Shown here in pieces: positions 31,031-36,735 of a stretch of DNA of 36,735 nt. The DNA is from an uncultured Bacteroidales bacterium (GTDB lineage: Bacteria > Bacteroidota > Bacteroidia > Bacteroidales > UBA932), in assembly GCA_900318355.1 (NCBI GenBank), contig ONKE01000036.1:1-36735 (forward strand). Direction: 5' to 3'. The stretch's first letter is position 1. Each line of letters starts with the position of its first letter. Under the pieces are notes generated by a model. That model was not told the DNA's origin. It saw nothing but the letters and a program-made list of their open reading frames with translations, and did no database searches. Made by a program: the position numbers and the translations under genes.

Positions 31031-31909
31031 TTAGAAGAGGCGGAAGAAAACGCTCAGCCGCAGGACCGGGAGAATGGGCAGGGACGCAAGGGTGTTGATC
31101 GCTCCGTCCTTGAAGATGCCGAAGTTGTCGTAAAGTTCGGTGCCGTTTTCTCCTTTCATTTCGTTGACGACTGCGCGGAGACCTTCGCTGGTGATCTGGA
31201 CGGGGACGTCGGGCTGGCCCGACAGGTGGCCGTTGGCGAAAAGCTTGATACCGCCGGTGTATTCCAGTCCGAGGTCGAAGGAAACGCTCACGCGCTTGTT
31301 GGGGACGGTGCGGCCGAAGCCGATGCCGACGAAGGGACGGACGGCGCCAGTCTTGGCGTTGAGGGCGAGGTGGCTGTCATTGTCGGTGCTGATGGTGTAG
31401 ACGTTGGCCGCGCTCTTGTTGGTGTTGTCACCGTCGGCGAAGTAGTCGATACCGGCATTCTGGTAGGTCGGGTCGCCGAAATAGCCGTGGGCGGTGACAA
31501 GGGTGGCGCCTCCGATGAAAACGCCGGCCGTTACGTGGAATGAACTCTTCTTGAATGGGAAGTAGTCCACCAGAACGTTGCCGTTAAGCCAGCTGAAGTC
31601 GCCCTTGATGTCGGCCTGGCCTTCGGGGTGGGTGCCCCATGCGGGAATCTTGACCGTCTGGAGATGGACGCCCTTGACGGGAAGGAAGGACAGACCGCCG
31701 CGGACCTGGATCTGCGGAATTATGGGGGCGGCAATCTCAATGCCTGCGGCATCCATGACCCCTACGGATACGCCGAGGGACAGGTGGTTGAAGAGGCCAT
31801 ATTCTATGGCCTGGGACTTCTTGGGAAGGTCTTTGGACGATCTGCCGGCGGCAAATGCCGGACATGCCAGAAGGCCGAGTGCCAGAATGGCGATTGCGAA
31901 TCGTTTCAT
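31031..31909 (-). CDS. Outer-membrane beta-barrel protein, 292 aa
   Basis: A signal peptide ends at about residue 20 (CPAFA). Alternating hydrophobic strands and glycines follow throughout: HLSLGVSVGVMDAAGIEIAAP near 43-63, LNGNVLVDYFPF, FHVTAGVFIGGATLV, and VRPFVGIGFGRTV with VSVSFDLGLEYTGGIKL. The chain ends in LRLSVFFRLF, a C-terminal phenylalanine as the BAM complex expects. This is a small barrel, perhaps 8-12 strands. No substrate or enzymatic site is apparent. It is probably co-transcribed with the lipoprotein that follows. Confidence 0.8.
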   Translation of the reverse strand: MKRFAIAILALGLLACPAFAAGRSSKDLPKKSQAIEYGLFNHLSLGVSVGVMDAAGIEIAAPIIPQIQVRGGLSFLPVKGVHLQTVKIPAWGTHPEGQADIKGDFSWLNGNVLVDYFPFKKSSFHVTAGVFIGGATLVTAHGYFGDPTYQNAGIDYFADGDNTNKSAANVYTISTDNDSHLALNAKTGAVRPFVGIGFGRTVPNKRVSVSFDLGLEYTGGIKLFANGHLSGQPDVPVQITSEGLRAVVNEMKGENGTELYDNFGIFKDGAINTLASLPILPVLRLSVFFRLF

Positions 31910-31954
31910 TTACAGTCGTTTTAGGGCCCGCGCGGGGCATTATCATTCAAGTTG

Positions 31955-31962
31955 CAAATATA
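31955..31962 (-). promoter_or_regulatory. -7 promoter element for the barrel/lipoprotein pair
   Basis: The minus strand reads TATATTTG, 45 bases upstream of the ATG at 31909. The leader between them contains a GC-rich palindrome (CCCGCGCGGG, around 31927-31936). No clean -33 element. Confidence 0.5.
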
Positions 31963-32010
31963 GCTTAAAAAAATCAGAACGGCCTAAGTATTTTTGGTGA
32001 AAATGCGTTA

Positions 32011-32042
32011 TTTGCTGAAATAGCGGAAAATACCTATCTTTG
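32011..32042 (+). promoter_or_regulatory. Strong Bacteroidota-type promoter for the GNAT-like gene
   Basis: TTTG (32011-32014) and TATCTTTG (32035-32042) are separated by exactly 20 bases, both matching consensus. Transcription should start near 32048. That excludes the upstream ATG at 32040 and decides for the start at 32094. Confidence 0.8.
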
Positions 32043-32093
32043 CATATATTTCCGGCGAGGTCCGGAAAGCGTGTACAAGTACCTGAAACTGCA

Positions 32094-33224
32094 ATGGATT
32101 CAATAAAAGAAGTATCGTCCAGGCGCGACCTGCACCGTTTCATTTCCTTCCCGGACCGACTGTACCGGGACTGCCCCCAATATGTCCCGCCCCTTCACGG
32201 CGACCAGCGCAAGTCGCTCACCAGCGTCTCCACCCTGTCATACTGCACCCGCAAGATGTGGCTCGCTGAGCGTGACGGCGAAGTTGTCGGGCGTATCTGC
32301 GCCATGGTAAATCCCCGTTACAACGAGCTCTACGGCCTGAAGCGCGCCCGTTTCGGCTGGTTCGACACCATCAACGACCCTTCGGTTGCGGCCCTTCTCC
32401 TGGGCACGGCTGAAAAATGGGCCATGGAGCAGGGCATGGATGAAATCCACGGCCCGCTCTACTACAACACCCTCGGCAAGCAGGGCATGCTGGTGGAAGG
32501 TTTCGACAACCTGCCGGTGTTCAACACCTACTACAATTTCCCTTACTACAACGACCTTGTGACCGCACTCGGCTACGAAAAGGAGTGCGACTGGCTTGAA
32601 TACCGCATGCAGGCCGATCAGGACATCCCCGAGCGCATGACCCGCATGGCCGGCGCCCTGATGGAGCGTTACAACCTCCACGAGGGCAATCTGGACGTCC
32701 TCAAAAAGGACCCCGAGCAGGTGAAGGGCTTCTTCCGCGCCTACAACGAGAGTTTCATGGGCAACGTCCAGAATTTCGTGCCGTTTACGGAAGGGGAGAT
32801 CGAAGAGGAGGCCAAAAGTTTCCTTCCCTACCTGAGCAACAAGACGAGCGTCATCATCCTCGACGAAAACGAGGAACTCGCCGCCTTCGGCATAACCATC
32901 CCCGACATATCCAAAGCCCTCCAGAAGGCCCGCGGACATCTTTTCCCGACGGGATGGTTCCACCTTCTGCGCGCCATGCGCAACTACGAAACGATGGACC
33001 TGATGATAAACGGCGCAGTGCCCAAGTGGCAAAATACCGGCATCTCGGCCATCCTCCACGCCAAGATGAGCGAGCGCTACAAGGCCATCGGCGCCAAATG
33101 GGGCCTCGCCAATCCCCAGATCGAGACCAACAGCGCCGTCAACGTCTGGGCCAAATACGGCGACAACACCCTCTACATGAGGCGTCGTTGCTATCTGAAG
33201 AAACTTCCTCTACCTGATGAATAA
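32094..33224 (+). CDS. GNAT-like acyltransferase of unknown substrate, 376 aa
   Basis: The start at 32094 (MDSIKEVSSRRDLHRF) is chosen because the promoter at 32011-32042 would place the earlier ATG (32040) before the transcript start. Blocks such as FPDRLYRDCPQYVPPLHGDQRKSL near 16-39, MWLAERDGEVVGRICAMVNPRYNE near 54-77 and RFGWFDTINDPSVAALLLGTAEKWAMEQGMDEIHGP match the N-acetyltransferase-like proteins frequent in Bacteroidota. AFGITIPDISKALQK near 264-278 and the last third suggest a second GNAT-like half. There is no signal peptide, so it is cytoplasmic. The substrate is unknown. Its stop codon lies inside the left arm of an inverted-repeat element. Confidence 0.8.
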   Translation: MDSIKEVSSRRDLHRFISFPDRLYRDCPQYVPPLHGDQRKSLTSVSTLSYCTRKMWLAERDGEVVGRICAMVNPRYNELYGLKRARFGWFDTINDPSVAALLLGTAEKWAMEQGMDEIHGPLYYNTLGKQGMLVEGFDNLPVFNTYYNFPYYNDLVTALGYEKECDWLEYRMQADQDIPERMTRMAGALMERYNLHEGNLDVLKKDPEQVKGFFRAYNESFMGNVQNFVPFTEGEIEEEAKSFLPYLSNKTSVIILDENEELAAFGITIPDISKALQKARGHLFPTGWFHLLRAMRNYETMDLMINGAVPKWQNTGISAILHAKMSERYKAIGAKWGLANPQIETNSAVNVWAKYGDNTLYMRRRCYLKKLPLPDE

Positions 33225-33392
33225 ATGAGGCTGGCCAAAAAGATTCTTCACTACGTTCAGAATGACAGCCTTCTAAGGCAGGACGTTCAGAATGACAGCC
33301 TGATGTCTTCTGAGGCAGATAAGGCCTGATGTCATTCTGAGGCAGGTAAGGCCTGCCGAAGAATCTCTTTTTAGTCAGCATCATTTATTCAC
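33217..33392. repeat. Inverted-repeat element, about 175 bases, with internal direct repeats
   Basis: Left arm (about 33218-33250: TGAATAAATGAGGCTGGCC, then A5, GATTCTTC) and right arm (about 33357-33391, reverse complement TGAATAAATGATGCTGACT, then A5, GAGATTCTTC) match over about 35 bases with few differences. Between them ACGTTCAGAATGACAGCCT is repeated at 33253-33271 and 33283-33301, and a 26-base CTGATGTC...GGCAG unit is repeated at about 33300-33325 and 33326-33352. These two pairs are also partly complementary. It resembles the widespread GTCATTCTGA/GAAGAATCT palindromic intergenic repeats and could be a MITE-like or REP-like element. No protein is encoded. Confidence 0.8.
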
Positions 33393-33416
33393 CTAAGTTG
33401 AAAAGTTGAGTTTATT

Positions 33417-34508
33417 ATGGCAGAGAATACTATATTGGAAAAAGTACTGAGCCTGCAGGACAAATACAAGAGCCTGCAGGAGCAGCTGTCCGACCCGGAA
33501 GTGATGTCGGACATGAAGAGATACGTCCAGCTGAACAAGGACTATAAGGAGCTTCAGCCCATTATCACGAAAGGGCTGGAATACAAGAAGTTGCTCGATG
33601 AACTGGCCACGGCCAAGGACATCCTGGTCAACGAAAAGGACGACGACCTCAAGGAGATGGCACGGGCCGAAATGGCCGAGATTGAGCCGAAGATCCCCGG
33701 CATGGAGCAGGAAATCAAGCTCCTGCTGATTCCGGCCGATCCTGACGACGGCAAGAATGCCATGGTGGAAATCCGCGGCGGAACGGGCGGCGACGAAGCT
33801 GCCATTTTCGCGGGCGACCTTTTCCGCATGTACTCCAAATATGCCGAGCGCAGGGGATGGAAGGTCGAGATTACCGAGCAGTCGCCCGGCACGTCCGGAG
33901 GCTTCAAGCAGGTCGTATTCAAACTTTCCAGCAACACGGAAGGGGTCTACGGCATCATGAAGTATGAGTCCGGCGTCCACCGCGTCCAGCGCGTGCCCCA
34001 GACCGAGACCCAGGGCCGCATCCAGACTTCCGCAGCCAGTGTGGCCGTATTCCCGGAGGCCGGCGAATTCGATATCGAACTCAATCCCGCCGACATCCGC
34101 AAAGACCTCTTCTGCGCTTCGGGCCCGGGAGGCCAGGGCGTCAACACGACATATTCCGCCGTGCGGCTGACCCATATCCCGTCGGGCATCGTGGTCCAGT
34201 GCCAGGAAGAGCGTTCCCAGCTGAAGAACCTCGACCGAGCCATGGAGGAACTCCGCACGCGACTCTACAACATGGAGCATCAGAAATACCTCGACGGCAT
34301 CGCCGCCAAGCGCAAGACGATGGTCTCCACCGGCGACCGCAGCGCGAAGATCCGCACCTACAACTACCCCCAGGGCCGCGTCACCGACCACCGCATCGGC
34401 TGGAGCATGTACAACCTTCCGGTTTTCATGGACGGCGATATCCAGGAGTGCATCGACCAGCTGACCATAGCCGAAAACGCCGAACGTCTAAAAGAAGCAG
34501 GAGAATGA
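33417..34508 (+). CDS. prfA: Peptide chain release factor 1
   Basis: RF1 ends translation at UAA and UAG codons. At 363 residues it has the full four-domain layout: helical domain 1-110, then [30 protein letters not shown] near 119-148, [22 protein letters not shown] near 184-205, the catalytic GGQ in [20 protein letters not shown] near 237-256, and [25 protein letters not shown] near 303-327. The usual GRIHTS reads GRIQTS here. It starts 25 bases after the inverted-repeat element. The stop overlaps the queF start (ATGATG). Confidence 0.97.
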   Translation: MAENTILEKVLSLQDKYKSLQEQLSDPEVMSDMKRYVQLNKDYKELQPIITKGLEYKKLLDELATAKDILVNEKDDDLKEMARAEMAEIEPKIPGMEQEIKLLLIPADPDDGKNAMVEIRGGTGGDEAAIFAGDLFRMYSKYAERRGWKVEITEQSPGTSGGFKQVVFKLSSNTEGVYGIMKYESGVHRVQRVPQTETQGRIQTSAASVAVFPEAGEFDIELNPADIRKDLFCASGPGGQGVNTTYSAVRLTHIPSGIVVQCQEERSQLKNLDRAMEELRTRLYNMEHQKYLDGIAAKRKTMVSTGDRSAKIRTYNYPQGRVTDHRIGWSMYNLPVFMDGDIQECIDQLTIAENAERLKEAGE

Positions 34509-34963
34509 TGGAAAGAAAAGAAGAAAACCTCAAGGCCCTTGGCGGAGCTACCCGCTACAGTCAGGACTATGACCCCTCGGTGCTGGAAACATTTGAAAAC
34601 CAGCATCCGGGCAATGATTACTGGGTAAGGTTCAATTGCCCGGAATTCACTACTCTCTGCCCGATCACCGGGCAGCCGGACTTCGCCGAAATCCGCATCA
34701 GCTACATTCCCGACCGCCGCATGGTCGAAAGCAAGAGCCTGAAACTCTACCTTTTCAGCTTCCGCAGCCACGGCGATTTCCACGAAGACGTGGTCAACAC
34801 GATAATGAAGGACCTCATCGCCCTGATGGACCCGAAATACATCGAGGTGACCGGATTCTTTACTCCTCGTGGCGGGATAAGTATCTATCCTTATGCCAAT
34901 TACGGAAGGCCCGGCACCCGTTGGGAAGGCCTCGCGAGGGAGAGGATGGACCGTCATGAATAA
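34505..34963 (+). CDS. queF: NADPH-dependent 7-cyano-7-deazaguanine reductase
   Basis: QueF reduces preQ0 to preQ1 in queuosine tRNA modification. The 152-residue protein is the short, single-domain (YkvM-like) type. The catalytic cysteine is C52 in [12 protein letters not shown], with D59 nearby. The QueF signature [13 protein letters not shown] begins at 75, and FHEDVV (93-98) supplies the substrate-binding His/Glu. The start is either ATG of ATGATG at 34505 (overlapping the prfA stop by four bases) or 34508. A much longer open frame upstream is out-of-frame prfA sequence. The TAA stop is the first base triplet of a terminator-like hairpin. Confidence 0.96.
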   Translation: MMERKEENLKALGGATRYSQDYDPSVLETFENQHPGNDYWVRFNCPEFTTLCPITGQPDFAEIRISYIPDRRMVESKSLKLYLFSFRSHGDFHEDVVNTIMKDLIALMDPKYIEVTGFFTPRGGISIYPYANYGRPGTRWEGLARERMDRHE

Positions 34964-34998
34964 GTATTAGTCCTTAGGCGATTAAGGAAAAATACTTA
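34961..34998 (+). terminator. Terminator-like hairpin at the queF stop codon
   Basis: Outer arms TAAGTATT (34961-34968) and AATACTTA (34991-34998) enclose inner arms TCCTTA (34971-34976) and TAAGGA (34983-34988) with a GGCGAT loop. The left arm includes the queF TAA. No U-tract follows, so termination strength is uncertain; it may rather protect the 3' end. The last bases overlap the next promoter. Confidence 0.6.
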
Positions 34999-35029
34999 TT
35001 GCGACGGGGCGAACTTATTTTTACCTTTG
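34998..35029 (+). promoter_or_regulatory. Bacteroidota-type promoter for the small lipoprotein gene
   Basis: ATTG (34998-35001, one mismatch to TTTG) and TACCTTTG (35022-35029) are separated by 20 bases. The -7 box ends 33 bases before the ATG at 35063. Confidence 0.65.
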
Positions 35030-35062
35030 CAAAGCTAAACGTTAATTCTAATTGTCAAGCAT

Positions 35063-35509
35063 ATGAAAAAAGTTATCAAACTGTTCTTTGCAGCCGTTCT
35101 GGGAGTAACCCTTCTGGGAGCCTGCAAGCCGACGCTCTCTCCCAGCGAGATCGCCGAAAGCGATTATTATGCAAAAATCACCCTGACGATCAATGTCACT
35201 TGTGTCGTTCCCGATATGGGTGAAGACCCGATTCCCGTTTCCCAGTGCCCCATTTCCGTGACCCGCGGCGACGGCAACACCTATGAGTTCAAGTGCGACC
35301 GCAGCGGCAAGCTCGTCCATACTTTCCCTGTCAACAAGCCGGCCGACAAGGATGCCACTCTCGGAGACGTCTACACCATCAAGATCGACTACGACACCGA
35401 AAATGATTCGATCGGGCATCTGGTCGCCACCAAGTCGGAGTCTGTCACCATCAAAAAAGGTGAAAAGCATGCCGAGAAGACAATCGACATCAAATGCACG
35501 AGGAAATAA
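35063..35509 (+). CDS. Small lipoprotein of unknown function, 148 aa
   Basis: I do not recognise the family. The signal peptide ends in LLGAC (C21). The mature 127 residues are short and beta-rich, with strands around YYAKITLTINVTCVV (35-49), NTYEFKCDRSGKLVHTF (72-88) and YTIKIDYDTEND (104-115), ending in a basic CTRK. Besides C21 the cysteines are in TCVV, SQCP, KCDR and KCTR, an even set that could form two disulfides. This looks like a single Ig-like or transthyretin-like domain, by guess. It has its own promoter and is followed after 28 bases by a barrel gene. Confidence 0.78.
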   Translation: MKKVIKLFFAAVLGVTLLGACKPTLSPSEIAESDYYAKITLTINVTCVVPDMGEDPIPVSQCPISVTRGDGNTYEFKCDRSGKLVHTFPVNKPADKDATLGDVYTIKIDYDTENDSIGHLVATKSESVTIKKGEKHAEKTIDIKCTRK

Positions 35510-35537
35510 TCCCGGTTTTTAAATAAATAAGAGCATT

Positions 35538-36479
35538 ATGAAAAAGACAGTTATCATTCTGTTTGCCGCACTGGCCCTCGTGGCCCTTCCGGCAGTTGCG
35601 CAGGAAAAATACAGCCCGAAACCGGGTACTTTCTCCTTCGGTCTGACGTTCAATCCCATGGCAGGCGGCGTAAACTACCAGCCCGGGGTCGGCGACTTCG
35701 CCAAGGACTATATCACCTCTCTCGGCGGCGACGCCCATTCGATGTTCTTCCTTGCCAAGGAACCTCTTGCATCCCTGATGCTCAAATATCGCATGGCCCC
35801 CGCCACCTCCCTTCGTTTCAACGTCGGATTCAACGGCAGCAACACTCACTATAAGGAGTATGTCGACGACCAGGTGGCCCTCAAGGCCAATCCTACCGGC
35901 GGCGCCAAGACCTACGACCAGATCAACGCCAAACTCAACAGCTTCACCCTCGGCGTGGCCCTGGAGTTCTCCAAGTCCGTCAAGGCCTTCCAGTTCAATG
36001 CCGGCGTCGGCCTGCTCTATGCAATCGGCGGTGGTTCCATGTCCTTCGACTATGGCAATGAGTTGCTTGAGGATTTCGGCTGGGCACGTCCCACCATCCC
36101 CATGCTCGCCGGCAATGCCGATCCGTCCAAGTCCCTCAACCAGTTCCCCAACGTCGCCACCGTGGCCGGCAAGAATGTCGGTATCGACAACGGCTATGCC
36201 AAGGAGCGCTACAACATCGGTTACAACCATGGTATCGGCCTGAGCTTCGACATGGGCGTCGAGTGGTTCGTTTTCGACCACGTATCCCTGGCAGCCGCAA
36301 TGACGGTTACCCCTGTCATGTATGTCTTCCAGCCCCAGACCTGGACGGTCTACGAAGGTTACTCCAAGTTTACCGGTACCATCCAGACCTACAACGACCT
36401 CGTGAGCCCCGGTTCCAACGCCATCCTCTACGGTCTGGAGTCGCTCGGTTTCCGTCTTTCCTTGAACTATTATCTATAG
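35538..36479 (+). CDS. Outer-membrane beta-barrel protein, 313 aa
   Basis: The signal peptide ends in LPAVAQ (about residue 22). The mature protein shows amphipathic strands with glycine turns: GTFSFGLTFNPMAGGVNYQP near 31-50, ASLMLKYRMAPATSLRFNVGFNGS near 78-101, FTLGVALEFSKSVKAFQFNAGVGLLYAIGGGSMSF, and YNIGYNHGIGLSFDMGVEWFVFDHVSLAAAMTVTPVM. The end, LGFRLSLNYYL, is strand-like with aromatic residues. The family resembles small uncharacterised Bacteroidota porin-like barrels. It is co-oriented with the small lipoprotein upstream, and an 11-base-pair hairpin follows. Confidence 0.82.
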   Translation: MKKTVIILFAALALVALPAVAQEKYSPKPGTFSFGLTFNPMAGGVNYQPGVGDFAKDYITSLGGDAHSMFFLAKEPLASLMLKYRMAPATSLRFNVGFNGSNTHYKEYVDDQVALKANPTGGAKTYDQINAKLNSFTLGVALEFSKSVKAFQFNAGVGLLYAIGGGSMSFDYGNELLEDFGWARPTIPMLAGNADPSKSLNQFPNVATVAGKNVGIDNGYAKERYNIGYNHGIGLSFDMGVEWFVFDHVSLAAAMTVTPVMYVFQPQTWTVYEGYSKFTGTIQTYNDLVSPGSNAILYGLESLGFRLSLNYYL

Positions 36480-36498
36480 TTTGATACCTTTCCGACAG

Positions 36499-36526
36499 CC
36501 GGTACCGGGTATTTGCCCGGTACCGG
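36499..36526 (+). terminator. Strong GC hairpin after the barrel gene
   Basis: CCGGTACCGGG (36499-36509) pairs perfectly with CCCGGTACCGG (36516-36526) over 11 base pairs around the loop TATTTG. It begins 20 bases after the stop. A U-tract does not follow at once, so it may stop or slow transcription or protect the transcript end. Confidence 0.75.
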
Positions 36527-36573
36527 TGTGTCCATTAAAAGAGTTAAGTTTTTTGGGAAACGAAATTTTGGCA

Positions 36574-36735
36574 ATGAACCGTTTAATCAGTATTCTTGCA
36601 GTATTCGCCATGCTTGTCGTTTCATGCGGAAAAGGCGAGCAGCCGGACGACCCTTCAACCCCTGAGCAAAGCGGCTCAGATGCCGTTACCGGCGTCAGAT
36701 TGTTCCCGGAAGCCGTTGAACTCAGTATAGGCAAG
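36574..36735 (+). CDS. Lipoprotein, N-terminal 54 residues; cut by window edge
   Basis: The frame is open from the ATG at 36574 to the window end. The signal peptide ends in MLVVSC (C18). A short acidic, proline-rich linker (GEQPDDPSTPEQSGSD) follows. VTGVRLFPEAVELSIGK at 38-54 resembles the opening strand of a bacterial Ig-like (Big_2) domain, typical of Bacteroidota surface lipoproteins. The rest is outside the window, so no function is given. Confidence 0.75.
   Translation, partial: MNRLISILAVFAMLVVSCGKGEQPDDPSTPEQSGSDAVTGVRLFPEAVELSIGK

Noticed and set aside
32040-32093. Longer start for the GNAT-like gene at 32040
   Set aside because: The ATG lies within the -7 box of a strong promoter (32035-32042), upstream of the expected transcript start.
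33253-33352. Possible CRISPR-like direct repeats
   Set aside because: Only two copies of each of two different units, with no unique spacers of constant length and no cas genes; they belong to the inverted-repeat element.
33139-33384. Minus-strand reading frame containing a CHSERSEESF-like peptide
   Set aside because: This peptide is the usual translation of the palindromic intergenic repeat; the region is an inverted-repeat element and the frame overlaps the end of the GNAT-like gene.

Overview
The window comes from a fairly GC-rich member of the Bacteroidota, most likely order Bacteroidales. Three things support this. Promoters have the Bacteroidota form (-7 TAnnTTTG, sometimes with -33 TTTG) instead of sigma70 boxes. 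The gene neighbourhoods pdxJ<>nadK-uppS-bamA-skp and bamD-rpoZ-recN are typical of the phylum. Exported lipoproteins and outer-membrane barrels are very frequent (at least eight lipoproteins). No tRNA, rRNA, CRISPR array, transposase or phage gene was seen, so this looks like chromosomal core sequence with small accessory islands.

Layout. 1-657 is the N-terminal half of a class I fumarase (minus strand, cut by the window edge). 808-2276 is an unrecognised two-gene unit. 2380-3747 is a DcuA/DcuB-type C4-dicarboxylate transporter. 3723-5983 is a tightly packed minus-strand operon: Tat-exported DUF4434 lipoprotein, Fur-family regulator lacking the usual zinc cysteines, NigD-like lipoprotein. 6056-9944 runs trxB, bamD, rpoZ, recN. 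9956-12266 (minus) holds a Skp-like protein and a LysM/periplasmic-binding fusion. Divergent pdxJ and nadK then lead into uppS, bamA and a second skp, which is the outer-membrane biogenesis block.

17932-23568 is a metabolic run: korA, korB, gdhA, aspA. With the fumarase and Dcu transporter it links 2-oxoglutarate, glutamate, aspartate and fumarate, as expected for an anaerobe that ferments amino acids or makes succinate. After it come a GDPD-family lipoprotein, pgi, a large unrecognised lipoprotein behind an acyl-CoA:acetate CoA-transferase, and mazG.

29943-30204 and 33217-33392 are repeat-rich intergenic islands. The first separates two copies of the mazG 3' end and carries six consecutive small hairpins followed by a bidirectional terminator. 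The second is an inverted-repeat element whose left arm contains the stop codon of the gene upstream. The right end contains two lipoprotein/barrel pairs, a GNAT-like gene, prfA-queF, and the start of another lipoprotein. I found no unmistakable new defence or mobile system. The best candidates for something undescribed are the two repeat elements and the DUF4434/Fur-like/NigD-like operon.
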